The position numbers and the translations under genes were made by a program. A stretch of DNA of 64,000 nt from Eudorina sp. 2006-703-Eu-15. Its lineage: Eukaryota > Chlorophyta > Chlorophyceae > Chlamydomonadales > Volvocaceae. This document shows, in pieces, positions 1 through 11,800 of the stretch (the first letter of the stretch is position 1; each line of letters opens with the position of its first letter). A model generated the notes under the pieces. It saw only the letters and a program-made list of their open reading frames with translations. It ran no database searches and was not told where the DNA came from. The DNA is taken from assembly GCA_003117195.1 (NCBI GenBank), contig BDSI01000027.1, forward strand, positions 186,001 to 250,000, written 5' to 3'.

Positions 1-167
1 GCTGTGAAGCCGGCCTATATGGGCTCTGCAGCCAAAGACAGCACTACTGCGTAATCCCAATCCAGCATCTTTCTTCCAAACCAAGCACCTCCTACGACTT
101 GATCAAGCACCCCGACTCTCGCGTCGTCCGCTTTCAGCACTCGTCGCTCCGCCGTCCTCTCGCCAAC
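1..167 (+). promoter_or_regulatory. 5' leader/promoter of first LEA gene (partial)
   Basis: This stretch ends in a good start context (GCCAACATGGCC) for the first LEA-like gene. It is mostly C/T-rich, as expected of an untranslated leader. No TATA box is evident, and most of the promoter would lie before the window. Confidence 0.4.
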
Positions 168-1920
168 ATGGCCAGCATGGAACAGAAGAACGAGTAAGTC
201 CTGCTCCGAGGTCTTGAGGCTGCAGCAGAACAGAATAAGACAGACGCGCTGGGTGTCCTAGTCGCGCGCGACGGGCGGGGTCTGTGCGTCAGCGTGCGCG
301 TCACTGCGCCCCTACCTGTCGGAACCTGGACCCCATCCTGTCCGTTCTATCCATGTCCGGGCTCCGGGGTCCCCACCGGGCGCGGCAGTTACAGCAACGA
401 ACTTGACAGTTCGTCCAACGGTCAGCGGACTGTGCCAGGGCCCTGCCAGACGCTGCCAGGGAAGCAAGCTGCCATTTGTTTGTGCGCGGGGGGGAGGGGG
501 GACTGTCGCCCGCCCGCGGGTGACACCACCGCCGTACACGGGCACGGGCACACACACACCAGCTCAGCGCTGCAGCGTGCCGGCGGGACGGTGGATCGGC
601 GGGTCGGTGGGTCGGCGGCCCCCGGTCCTGCTCGCAGTCCCACGGGTCTTTCGCTCCCGCGTTGCGCCCTTACGTCAACTGTGAAAACCTCGCCCCCGCC
701 CCCCGCAGGGTGGCTCAGGAGAAGTACGGCAAGGACTTTGACGAGCTGAGCGGCAAGGAGCGGCAGAGCGTCGGAGGGACCATCGGCGGCAATATCCGCA
801 AGGTGAGGCGAGGGGGGGGTGGGGCTGTGCGGGGGGGTGGGGCTGTGCGGTTCGGTGGGGCCTGGGGAGCACCAAGACGATGGACCAAGACGGAATGCTT
901 GATGGGCTTCGGGATGTGGAAGGATCTCTCATCCGTTTGGCTCTGGCCGCTCCGTGTTGGCGCGCCGCGACCAGTCAGCAGTCCCATGCTTTCGAATCGC
1001 TTGCTGCCAGTACGACAAGTACGACAAGCACCAGGTCGGGGTGAAAGGTCTTGACGACGTCGCCGGCCCACGGGTCGTCTCCATACGGTGGAAGTGGTGC
1101 ATCTGTGCAGCGCTCATGCCAAGCCGCCGGGGTTTCGGAACAACGCAACGGTGGTGACCCGTCCGACCCATGGGTCACCGAGCGCCATTGACATGGACTT
1201 CCCTGGAACCCCCCTGCGACCCACATCACATCCCCGCATGGGCGGGTGCCGGGTGATGCGCTCCGCGACCACCCTGTGTGTTCACATGCTGTCGCTGACC
1301 GCGCCTCGCCCCGTCCGTGGGAGCGCCCCATGACCCGCGTCGTCTTGTGTGTCGGCACGCGCCCTCCACCCTGAACCGTTCCCTCCCGCCCTCCCTGGAC
1401 CGCTCCTTCCCCCCAGGAGCAGCTGGGCACCGAGGGCTACAAGGAGATGGGCCACCAGGGAGGCCAGGTACGGTGTGAAGCGCAAGGATGGGTACGGCTG
1501 CACGACAGCCCTTGCTGCGGACCCGGGTGCTGGTCGGCTCCTCGGAGAGGCCCAGTCGCCCACCGGGCTAGCTGCACGCCCCGTACGTCTCTGCTGTACG
1601 GCGTCGTGTATACCTCCGTGACCTCCATGGACGCGGTCAACGGTGATCCGCCGCTGTGCCGCTGTTTCAACATTCATAATAATCCATACATAACAACTGA
1701 CTACAACTTCCGCGTCGCGACTATCCGGCGACCTGCTGGCGATCCAGGTTATATACCGTACCCGGTACGTACCGTGTGCCATGCCACAGATGCCGCTGTT
1801 GTGTGCCTAGCCAACCCCCATCCTCCATCCCTCCCTCGCGCCCCCCCCTCCCCGATCCGCACCCCGCAGACCGTCCACGAGCAGGCGGAGGATCGTAAGG
1901 CCCAGGAATCCTCCGAGTAG
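168..1920 (+). CDS. Group 1 LEA (Em/LEA_5-like) small hydrophilic protein, copy 1
   Basis: Four exons (168-193, 709-802, 1417-1467, 1870-1920) splice with GT-AG introns of phase 2, 0 and 0 into a 73-residue protein. Residues 25-40 (SVGGTIGGNIRK and flanks) followed by 41-56 (EQLGTEGYKEMGHQGG) match the core repeat of plant Em/group 1 LEA proteins, which has the form GGxxRKEQLGxEGYxEMGxKGG. These proteins are intrinsically disordered and associated with protection during desiccation. The tail (HEQAEDRKAQESSE) is charged, and there is no signal peptide or membrane segment. The exon break falls between the GG-RK half and the EQLG half of the motif. The ATG at 168 is the first in frame and has a good context. 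It heads a tandem array of three related genes and is the copy with the most intact motif. Function as a stress protectant is inferred from the family. Confidence 0.85.
1165..1176. repeat. GACCCATGGGTC dispersed palindrome, one of four exact copies
   Basis: Exact copies of this perfect 12-bp palindrome lie at 1165-1176 (LEA intron), 5900-5911 (spacer), 26496-26507 (coding exon of the ARM-TIR-SAM gene) and 62517-62528 (HEATR6 intron, eight bases into the intron). One-mismatch versions GACCCGTGGGTC are at 3151-3162, 28972-28983 (coding) and 54089-54100 (coding). Confidence 0.8.
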
Positions 1921-2198
1921 AGCAGTGCGCGCCGGGAGGACGGCGCCGTCGCGGAGTGCTCGCTGCTGGCCTACCCGCCGTGCGGACGGGGGCGCCGCGA
2001 TGTTGTACGATGAGTGTGAACGCAGATAACGGTACTGTGCCGTAGGAGCGTTGGTGTGGGCCCCCGTAGGACGAATGCTGCGGCGGTGTTGGAGCATTGG
2101 ACGGTTGCAGTTGGCATTGCCGAGAGAGAGGGCTGTACTCGACACGGTTCATTCCGTTGGACTTGTGAGGCAACGAGGCAAGGCGAGGACGTACAGGC

Positions 2199-2203
2199 TG
2201 TAA
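2199..2203 (+). terminator. Possible TGTAA poly(A) signal of LEA copy 1
   Basis: A TGTAA pentamer, the usual poly(A) signal of chlorophycean algae, lies about 280 bases after the stop codon. The downstream bases are not diagnostic. Confidence 0.35.
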
Positions 2204-3219
2204 GCGAAACGTGCAGATGGGTATTACCTGTGGCGGGGACCTAGGTAGGGGGCGAGGCGGGGTGGCGGCGAGATCTGCGGACCTGGAATGGTAGCAGCTG
2301 GCTGAGGGGCGGCGCGTCTACAGGGGGAAGTGGAGGTTGGCTGAGCAGCCTGCCACACACCTGGCGACGCCCTTGACATCGGTATAGTAGCTTTTAGCTA
2401 CATGCAGTTGTGAGTGTATGGCATTCCTGGACCGCTGAACGACATGTGAGAAAGCCATCTCTGCCTTGTAACGCATACGGCGTGGATCGCGTTCGCCGCA
2501 AATCGGAACCGGCGGGCTGATGCCCATGAGCACATCTGCGGCTGGGCTGCTGGAGGGCGTGCTGGATTGGGTTTCGCGCACTCGAGCGCCGTCGCACCCA
2601 CCCCCTCTCCTCTCGTTTCCTTTCCCATGGCCTGGTGGCATTACTTCCGCCATGACTTTGCGGGGTTGACATCCCAAGGATGGGACCTGATCAAGTATCT
2701 GAACACCCGTACGCTCAGAGACTGCTGCCTTACTTGGGCGTTCAGAGGTGTTTACTCCGCGCGCATTACAGTGCCGCTTCCAAACGAGTACCGCAAAACC
2801 CCAACCAAGGCAAATCGGTTGGCTTGTGCTACACATGCTGTAAGAATGTGTTACATCCCTTTGGATCCTTCAAGTCCGCACGGCACAGGAAGCACGAGGA
2901 TGGCCTGACGGTCCTGCCATTGAAATAGGCTCGCACTTTGAAGCGCACAAAGTAATAAATTAAGCAATGAAAGTCCAGGCCGTTTTCCTACAGGACGATT
3001 GCTACAGGGAACTAACATTCATCCCCTCCGTCGGCCATAGCTTCGTGGGGGTAAATGAGAGGCTGAACTTGCGTAAAAATAATAACCACTGAACATTTCG
3101 TGACATGTCGTGACATGTCTGACGACGAAACGGGTGACAAAGCTGGACGTGACCCGTGGGTCGATGTCGGCATGTCGTGGGTCGAGCCTGCTTTAGCACG
3201 CAAGCGCGAGAGCGCTCAG

Positions 3220-3256
3220 GCAACCAACGCGTACTAAAAGCAACCAATTTGTACTA
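3220..3256. repeat. Spaced direct repeat upstream of LEA copy 2
   Basis: The pattern GCAACCAA-NNN-GTACTA occurs twice (3220-3236 and 3240-3256), exactly 20 bases apart, about 200 bases before the start codon of LEA copy 2. Two copies on nearly two helical turns could be paired factor sites, but this is inference only. Confidence 0.4.
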
Positions 3257-3453
3257 GGAATGATTTTGCTGTATGTCAAAGTTACATTAGGGTCAGGCAA
3301 AGGGGAATTTCCCGTACTTCCTGACGCAATCAGTAGCCACCCGGCCCCTCCCGGCCCTTGTCATCGATTGCCAATCAACGCACACACAGTTTGTTGGCAA
3401 CTCACAAAACCGTTCATCTCCTCCTTTTTGCCACAATATAATAATATACAAGA

Positions 3454-4947
3454 ATGGGCGCCTCTGAGGAGGAGAAGGACAGGTGCGGCCTGCGCTGAGG
3501 CGGCCTCGGTGGCCTCCGTTTGCAGTGGCGGCTGTGCGCGGCAGCAGGTCCCTTCCTGCGCCGCGGCTGCCGTCCCAGCATGGCCATGTTGCAGCGCGAG
3601 GAACCAGCGCCTCATTCCTCACGACCCCGGCAAGCATGTTCGTCTCGGCGCATTTTTCCCGCCGTCACTGTTCGTCAGTGACGGGACCGCTGCAATCTAG
3701 CGAGGCTTCAGCTTGTGGCTTCCCCTTCCTGTTGTTGTGTCCGCAGTTTTTTTTTCGCCGTCACAATTCAGCGAGGCGCAGCCGCGCTTTTGTGCGTGGG
3801 GCCCCGCTTACAGCACTTGCTTTCTTTCTCTGAGACCGCGCGTCGGTCGGTCGGCGCCAACCTTCAAAGAGTACAATGGTAGCAGCCAAGTCGACACACC
3901 GAAGCCACCGTGGCTGCAGCCGCCGCCGCCACCTGGTATCTGTGCTGTCCCTGTAGCCAGAGATGGCCCTATAGCTGTCCCAAAGACCTACCTTCTGTAC
4001 GTTGTTGCCTGAAGCCCTAGCCCCTTCGCTCATCGCTTTCGTCCTCCAGCCCCTCAGGTGCCCCGCGGGTGCGTGCCTCCCCTGGATTCGCCTCCGTCCC
4101 CCCCCCCCAGGGTGTCCATGGAGAAGTTCGGGTGCAAGTTCAGTGAGCTCAAGGACCCTCAGGACCGGATGAGCGTCGGAGGGACCATCGGAGGGAACAT
4201 GCGCAAGGTGGGGTGAGGGCGGGGGCGGGAGGAGGGAACAGGGGGGAAGGGTCGGGGCAGCGCGGCGACAGCGCGCGGGGTTTCACGCGGCGCGCGGGGA
4301 AAGCGAGAGGGGCGAGGGGACGGGAGCTGGATGTAGCCTGATGTATAGCATACCATACGCATAACGCATGGGCAGCAGCTCCTCCCTCGCAGCGCCCCCG
4401 GGAGGGGAACTGAGCGGGGATGGCATCGTGCGTGCGGATTCGGTACCCGCAATTAGAAGCGTATCGTATCGACGTCACGCATTACGACAAGTACGGGTCT
4501 GACATCGGGAGAGCTTGCATTCCTGTCCCTCAGCTGTCATGGATTGCGTGGGCTAACCCAACCCCCCATGGACCCACACGCCCGGGGGAAGCCTGCGGCG
4601 TGCGTGCCTATCCGCGGGCCTGCTGCTGCTGCTGCTGCTGCTGCTGTTTCGGTGCACCAAGTGGCGAACGCGCTGTCGTTCATTCACTCCCACGTGTCAC
4701 CCCGCCCCACCCCACCCTGTCTGTGCAGGCGGCGCTCACCAACAAGCGCACCGACGAAGGGGAAGGCCAGGCCGGAGAGGAGGGGCAGCAGACGCACGAG
4801 GACCTGGCCGAGAAGCAGCAGCAGGAGCAGGAGCAGGAGGAGGAGGAGGTGGTCGATGACGAGGATTATGAGGACGTGGCGGCGGCTGGAGAGGATCAGG
4901 TTCAGGACGAGGACGAGGAGGAGGACGAGGAGGAGCGAAAGCCGTAA
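3454..4947 (+). CDS. LEA-like paralogue, copy 2, with acidic tail
   Basis: Three exons (3454-3482, 4111-4207, 4729-4947; introns phase 2 and 0) give a 114-residue protein. Residues 1-42 parallel copies 1 and 3: MGASEEEKDR, then a SMEKFGCKFSEL stretch ending in SVGGTIGGNMRK. The EQLGxxGYxEM half of the LEA motif is absent. The third exon instead codes AALTNKRTDEGEG, then glutamine/glutamate runs and a strongly acidic end. I searched intron 2 (4208-4728) for a missed motif exon and saw none. The product is therefore a truncated-motif paralogue with a new acidic disordered tail. A retained LEA-type role is possible but not shown. Intron 2 carries a (CTG)n run near 4620-4646. Confidence 0.75.
4620..4646 (+). 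repeat. (CTG)n microsatellite
   Basis: About nine CTG units lie inside intron 2 of LEA copy 2, roughly 80 bases before the acceptor. Confidence 0.8.
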
Positions 4948-6154
4948 ATGATGGCGGGGCGGGGGAAGAGCCTGCCGTACATCATACGATATTTTGTACG
5001 AATTGCACGCGCAAGTGTATACTTAGTGGGAAACCCCACCGGCGTTCCGGTGCGGTGCGGTGCGGTGCGGTGCAGAACGGCAGCGGCGCTGACCTCCACA
5101 GCCCCATGGGGTGCCCTGGAGGACCTGGATTGCCGCGGACCCGAACGACATCCCCCCTGTGCCCTGTGCCCTGTGCGAACGGGCCAGGGGGGGGGGATGC
5201 CCTGACGGCCCCAACGTGTGTGCCCCGCGTGTGCCCGCGTCGTCGATTGTTGGTTGTTGATTGTTAAGGGGAAGTTGCCCTGGCTGCCGTACTGCCACGG
5301 TGCGAAAGCGCGGGTTTGGCTGGTCGGACGGAACGAGCCCCACGAGTTGACCTCCCAGCTTGCGGTGTGTTGCGCTGGATTGGTACGATCACCTCTCGGT
5401 GACGGTGCCGACTGCTGCTGGGGGAGAAGTCCATGCAACCGACCGCCTGCCTTTCGGCGCTTGTTGATGATGAAAAGCTCCTGCCTGCCAGACGGCCGCC
5501 GGGGAGGGCGTCGCTGGATCGAATCCCCAGAAACGCAGTCGCACGGGCGTCATCAGGAAGAGGCACGGCGTGCTATTTGGCGGCAGCAGAAAATTTTGAA
5601 CGACAGGCATCAGGTGGTGCGCAACGGCAGCGTAAAGAGAGCTACGAAGCGAACACGTCTCTTGACGCGCGCACATGTTTCATGGAAGCTGCGGCGGGCG
5701 CAGGCCGCAGGGCATGTCTCCGTTCCTCGCCGGGCCGAAGCGCCGAACCCTCAGCCCCAGTGCTTACAGCTCTTCCCCTTAGAATGCTAATGCGATTTCC
5801 AAGACAGCCTAACGCTCCGGACTAGGCACGTCTATACTTGATCGTGGGCGGGGCAAAAGGGTCTGCCGTCACTTGGCATGACGCGCGTCCCTCCGTGGCG
5901 ACCCATGGGTCGGATCCGATCCATCAAGGCCCTGGCGGACCGGTTCCAACACTCTTTGTCCAAAAACCAACCAGCTTTGCACTTTTTTGCATCCCGTAAA
6001 ATCGACTCGTCAGGACAATTGGTTTCGCCGCCCGTGTACAGCCTTTCCTGTCCTCTTGTCCTTGAGGTGCACTTGCCTCTCGGGAAGCACCCGCCCCGCC
6101 GTCAGCGACTGTCTGTCCGCCTCTTGAACCTGCCGCTGAGAATCACTTGAAGAC
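4948..6154. other. Spacer between LEA copies 2 and 3
   Basis: No gene is seen. It contains a GTGCG pentamer run (about 5049-5073), a poly-G tract near 5187, and one exact GACCCATGGGTC palindrome at 5900-5911. The last part is presumably the promoter and leader of LEA copy 3. Confidence 0.4.
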
Positions 6155-7260
6155 ATGGGCGTCCCCGAGGAGGTCAAGGACAAGTAGGCGGTGGGGGGCT
6201 TGATGGGGGCCGGCAGCACTGCCGCACCGCTATAGCCCGCCGCGTCGCTCGACCGGCTGCCCTCTGGTGCGATGACGTCACCGTCGCGCAGCGGAGGGCC
6301 CGAGCCGCGGCAGCCCCTGCCTTGCCTCAACTGTCGTGTGCCCCCTGGGGCGATTAGCTAGCCAGAGTTGGCACGTTGTGAAGTTCAGCCCCAGGGCCCC
6401 GCCGCGGATCGGCGGTGCGACTCCACCGCCAGAGGGCGAGACGCGGATGTCCCGACTCCTGTGTATGTTCGCCGCGTCACGCTGGCGACTCGTCCTCGGT
6501 GCCCCGACAGCTGCCCAGCGTCAGAAAAGAGGAGCGTGGAAGCGATGATGATGATGATGGTGATCACCGGCAGCTGCAGCCACAGTGACCGACCTTGCAT
6601 GGAATAGGGAAGGAAGCGGCGCACGGCGGGCCCGGCCCCCACCCGGGGCGTGTGGGCCGTCCGCATCACGGCATCCGTCTCGAGCCTCGAGGGACGGCTC
6701 CCTCCTCCCTCCTTCCTCCCGCACCTCGCGGCCCCTAGGTGCCTTCCCTTCCCTTCCCTAACTTCCCCTCCCTCCCCGACACGCCCTGCTGACCTCCCGA
6801 TCACAACCCCCTCAGGGTGTCCATGGAGAAGTTCGGGTGCAAGTTCAGTGAGCTCAGGGACCCTCAGGACCGGATGAGCGTCGGAGGGACCATCGGAGGG
6901 AACATCCGCAAGGTGGGGCGGGGCCGGGGGCGGGAGGGGGGAACAGGGGGGAAGGGTCGGGGCCGCGCGGCGCCTCCATCATCACCATACTGGCGAGGGA
7001 GCTACCTGGGATAGCAACATAGCATAAATGTGCTTGCGTATGTCCCCAGAGCTTGCCGCCCCCCCTGGAGTCCCTCTGCCTTGGGGAACTGCTGGGGTTT
7101 GTGAGTAGGTCGCACCGTGCTGCACCGGCCCCGGCTCCCCTCGCAGGGCCAGCTGGGCAGCGTGGGCTATCGGCACCTGCCCGAGCAGAAGAAGGAGCCG
7201 GAGCCCGAGCGCGAGGGGGAGCGGGAGGGGCAGCAGGCGGCGGAGGAAAACGCCGAGTAG
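6155..7260 (+). CDS. LEA-like paralogue, copy 3
   Basis: Three exons (6155-6183, 6816-6912, 7147-7260; introns phase 2 and 0) give 79 residues. The first 42 residues are nearly those of copy 2 (MGVPEEVKDK, then SMEKFGCKFSEL and SVGGTIGGNIRK). Exon 3 opens GQLGSVGYRHLPEQ, a decayed version of the EQLGxxGYxEM motif of copy 1, then runs into a Glu/Arg/Gln-rich charged tail ending AAEENAE. Copy 3 thus keeps a trace of the second half of the motif that copy 2 lost. The strong identity of exon 2 between copies 2 and 3 argues for a recent duplication. It converges on CFAP69. Confidence 0.8.
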
Positions 7261-7708
7261 CACGTGTGGACCGCTTGACTGGCCACCGCTGCGGCCCAAG
7301 ATGTCCTAATGATGTGATTATGGCCGCCATTCGCTTGGTTGCCGGTGTTGATGTACCCCCTATCCAGGCATTCAGCCCCCAGGCACGTACTCGCCTTTGG
7401 GGGGTTGTGGGGTGCGGATGGCCGCACATGGCGGCAGGGTCGTGGTCTGAGCGGAGGGGGGTTGATGGCGGTCAGCAGGTTGATCGATGGCTCCGCGACG
7501 CACCGAGCACGGACGGGGATCATGTCTCCGCATTGCCGTTGACAGGATTGGTATCTATACCCAGTTGATTGTGTGCCGCCGCTCCCAGAGGTGGTCGGGG
7601 GGAGGGCCGAGTGTGCGCGACCGGAAGGCGCACAGCTGGGAACCTCCGTCGTACGAGGTACGACCTCAGTACGGCAATCGTACCTTCGAGAGACTGCAGA
7701 CTGGGCGT

Positions 7709-7713
7709 TGTAA
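7709..7713 (+). terminator. Possible TGTAA poly(A) signal of LEA copy 3
   Basis: TGTAA about 450 bases after the stop codon is the first candidate algal poly(A) signal I found downstream. Confidence 0.3.
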
Positions 7714-8448
7714 GTCTGCCCTTTCTAACACACCACCAGAAACCTGGCGACACCGTACCTCAAGCCTCAACATGAAGAGTGTGTGTGAGGGGCCCCTGGC
7801 CCGTCGTACGCGTTTTGTGTCTGTACGGCATCAGGGCGGTCCTTCGACGAGATTCGCTGTGCACCACGTCAGGCCATCCGTTTGGCCCCTCGCGCCCTCT
7901 CCCCCATGGGCCCATCCAGCTCTCCACGCGCAAGGCCCTCCGCAAGGCCCTCGTGACTCCCTGTCGTACACTCGGGACAGCGCCGGAAGGTGTGCGCCCT
8001 CTTTCTTCAGTGCGGCGGACCACCAACCCCCCGCGGTCTAGGGCCTCCCCACACCTACCGGCGTCCGAATGCACACAGGGACGGGACCGCTGTGCCTCCG
8101 ATGGCCTCGACACAACCACAGCCTGCTACTGGCAGCGCCCCCGCTGCGGGGTCATATCAGTCTCCGTGGTGAGCACGCGCGCTGCCTCCTGTACGGAATA
8201 CGGGCGCGGGCAGCGGCGACAAACAGACGATCCGCGGTGCCGACGGTGTCGGCGTCTCTCAGCCCTCCGCGGTCTGCACCCCTGGCGGCTTGACGACACC
8301 CGCGCAAGCGCGAGTTATCCGATGCGCAGGGCAGGGCAGTCAACACTCATGTCTATACGTATGTATGTGGGTATGTGGGTATGTGCGTGCGGTGCACAGC
8401 TGCCACACCCACCCGTTTGCTCAGCCTAGAGCACCCGGTGCTTCAAGG

Positions 8449-8478
8449 CTGCCAGCCAGCCAGCCAGCCAGCCAGCCA
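8449..8478. repeat. (GCCA)n tetranucleotide repeat
   Basis: About seven GCCA units in the spacer downstream of CFAP69. Confidence 0.75.
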
Positions 8479-8813
8479 CAGGCGGCCACCCCCTGCCAGC
8501 CAGGTCCATCACCGATGTCCCCTCAGTACTCGAGAATGTCACGAGCCGCGAGCCCGCTCCATCAAACCCCAGGACCGCAGCCTCGCAACCCGACCGGTCC
8601 TCGATTCCTCGACGATGCCATCCCAGGGTCCGACGAAACAAACCCATCACGCACACCAACCCTCCCGTCTGACCCTCGTCCCACAATTACCGAGCCCTGC
8701 CGCAGTCATCCGACCCGCTTCCCCCTTTCCTCCCCCGGCTGCCCCCCCGGCTTCCCTCCCGATTATGCCCCCTCCCCCCCCCCTTGCGCCATCCCGGGTC
8801 CTCCGCGCCTCTC

Positions 8814-11800
8814 TCAGTCGTCCGCCACGTGTTGGAACTGGAAGCTCTGCAGGCTGTTCTTGAGCATGGTGGCCTTCTGCTCCTTGGCCCTCCGCATCTC
8901 CGCCAGGGTGAGCGGTGTGCGCTCCTGCAGCTGGATGAACCGGTACTCCGCCTCCAGCTTGGCCTGGGCCCGCATGCCGTCGAACAGCCGCGCCTCCGCC
9001 GCCCGCAACCCGTCCTGCGCCTTGCCCAGCAGCCGCGCCTGCGCCTCCCGCACCGCCATGGCCAGGCTCTCGGACAGCTCGATGCCGGAATCGAGGCGCA
9101 GCCTGAGGCAGCGGCAGCGGGTTGAGGCGGAGGCAGAGGCAGAGGCAGCAGTAGCAGTAGCAACAGGTTGAGGCGGAGGGGGAGGCGGCGGAGGAGCGGG
9201 TGCGCACGGCGGCGGTGGAGGTTGGGCGAAGGAGGAGGCGAGGAGGAGGATGGGTGGGAGCCCGCCGGGGCCATGTCGTGCGGTCGGGTGGCGAGCGGCA
9301 GAGAACGAGGGGGGCGTGCGGCTTACACAAGCCTTGGCGGTGGGGCCTGCTGGGGCTTGCCCTGGTATACACCGTTGATCCCTTTGGGGTCCGCTGTAAG
9401 GTTCATTCATTCACAAGCCGGTTGGGTCACCAACCAGACGCAGACAGACAGGCGGGCAAGCAGACAGACAGGCCGGGGGGATATACGGAACGCTGTGGAG
9501 AAGAGGCTCAGGGCAGAGCGCGCTGGCCGCCGGGTGCCTGTCAGCAGCCGTTGCGGGTGCGTCGCACCTGTCGGGGGCGGTGGGTTGCATGCCGCTGGCG
9601 TCGAAGTCCGCCTGAATGGACCGCCAGACGTCCCCTTGACGGAACTTGGCGTACTTCTCGACGGCCGCCAGCACGGCGTGGTCGCGCGGGTCCAGGTAGG
9701 CGCACGACCCGAAGCCGATGAGCTTGAAGATGCCGTAGATCTTGGCCAGCACCACCTCGCCGTTCAGCGAGTCCATCATGAGCTGAAGGGGAAGGGGAGG
9801 AAGCGGGGGAGGGGAAGGGGAAGGGGAGGAGGCGGGGGAGGGGAAGGGGAAGGGGAGGAGGCGGGGAAGGGGACTTTATGGTGTTGCAGACCACAACGCG
9901 CCAAAGACAGCAACCATCAATCAAGTAGTCGACTATTGTTTATTCCCAGTTTAAATTGGAGAAAGAATCCCAGCACCCATTAGCAGCGGGGCAGTGGGAC
10001 GGCCGGTCCCTGACGAGCCACCCTTCGGATCCGGGCAAGCCGGCGCGAATCCCTCCCGGTTGGGCCCCCCCCTCGCGGGCCCATTGCTCACCGAGACGAC
10101 CTCCTTCTTGGCCGGGCTCATGTTGCCGTACGCCACGTTCTCCGGCGGCATCCAGCGGGTGCGCTTGTCCAGCCCCGCCAGCGGGTTGGCGGCGTTGGCC
10201 AGCAGGCCGTCGGGGCCCGTCATGCCCCGCAGCGCGTCTTCCTCCTGAGAGTGCGAGTGCACCGCAGCAAGCCAGCGGAGTCAGTCAGGTGCCGTGCAGT
10301 ACAACAAAGTGCAGTACAGCAAGGAGCAGTACAATAAAGTGCCGACGCCAGCGCGATGCTGTACAGGGCGGGTCACTGGGCTACCCGGGGAGGGGGCCGC
10401 TCTTGTGCTGTGCTGTGCTCTCCTGTCCTGCCCGGACATACGACAGAGGCCCGTCGCCGGATCGCCAAACGCCGCCGAGTCCGCCAAGCCCCACCGCCAT
10501 CACCGGCCGTCACCCCGTGGGGCCAGAGGCCTGCCAACCAACTTAACCAACCCAATCAATCAACCAACCGGCAACGCAGCCCCCACAACCTACAACCCAC
10601 GACCCGCCATCGATCGTCGTTCCTTCGTCCAATCGCCCCCACATCCATCCTCCCTCCCGACCCTTACCCACCCTCCAGATGGACAGCAGCAGGTGCGCCG
10701 CCGTCTGCTTGTTGACGTCTGACCGCCACTCGTGGAAGAAGGTGTGGGCGCGGGGGTTCTCCAGCAAGTCGGACAGCAGCCGCAGGGCCACCGGCCTGTG
10801 GGGGTGAGTGTGTGGGGGGTGGGTGAGGGCGGAGTGGGAAGGGGGCGAGGGGTGAAGGGGGCGGCGACAGGTGGTCGGTGACACGGCGAGTCAACGACGG
10901 GGAGCAGGCGGATGCAGGCAGGCAGGCAGGGGTCCCACGGGCGGGCGTGGGGGGAGCTGGGAGGAGGGAGAGGGCGGGGGCGCGTCTTGCCAGGATACCG
11001 CCGCGTACCTGCTCGCCGCGACAGGCTCTTCCTTCATCATGGAGTGGGAACCCAGTCGCTGGCTCCCGACCCGTCTCCCTCCCTCCTTGCCTCTTGCCTC
11101 CCGCTCAAGCGAGGGCCCCGCCAACCTCCCCGTCGCGACTCCCATCTTACCCCACCCCCCTTCCAACAACCCTCCCCCGCCACCCTCCCCGCCGATCTCC
11201 TCCCTCCCCCTCTTCACGCCCCGAAGCGCCCCCGCCCCTTACACCCGGGGAACCTGCGCAACGACATCCTCCCACCGCCCCGCCTCGCCCCGCCCCATCC
11301 CGAAACGGCCCATGGGTCCCTCCCCCCTTGCCCCCCTCGCCTGTGTCCCTTGTTCCCCGTCTCCAGGTGGTTGAGCACGTGGTCCAGGCCCAGCTCCACC
11401 AGGAACTTGGCGGTGGACTTGCGGTCGGGGACGATGGAGGCCCAGATGCAGTCCATCACCGCCACCGCGTAGGGCGCGGGCAGCAGCGGGTCCAGACCCC
11501 GCAGCTTGGACAGCGCCGCCAGCAGCACCCCCACGCCCCCGGCCTTGCGCACCCGCCGCTGGTTCTCCGCGTGGACGGTGCACAGCGAGGATATGCACAT
11601 CAGCGCAAAGTGACGGACGGGCTCCGGCTGCCCGGAGGAGGAGGCGGCGCCGCCGCCCTCCCGGCTGTTGGCCGTGGCGGCGGCGGCGGCGCCGCCGCTG
11701 CCGACGGCGTCGCTGATGATGTCGAGCAAGAGGGGGATGACGCCCGCGGCCCCGAAACCGTCGCGCGTCTCCGGAACCAGCGTGAAGAGGTGGTGCAGGT

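Larger units (their letters stand above)
1921..3453. other. Spacer between LEA copies 1 and 2
   Basis: No convincing gene is seen. The first 300 bases are probably the 3' untranslated region of copy 1. A second TGTAA occurs at 2839-2843. The end of the spacer is relatively AT-rich (ATATAATAATATACA at 3436-3450, directly before the next ATG). It also holds a spaced direct repeat at 3220-3256, listed separately, and a GACCCGTGGGTC 12-mer at 3151-3162. Confidence 0.4.
7261..8813. other. Convergent intergenic region, no gene seen
   Basis: It lies between the 3' ends of LEA copy 3 (plus) and CFAP69 (minus), so it probably holds both 3' untranslated regions. A (CCAG)n tetranucleotide run occupies about 8449-8478. 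No open frame here resembles a known protein. Confidence 0.4.

Noticed and set aside
5049..5073. GTGCG pentamer runs here and near 35940, 50365 and 53650
   Set aside because: Recurring simple-sequence motif of a GC-rich genome; noted but not evidence of a mobile element.
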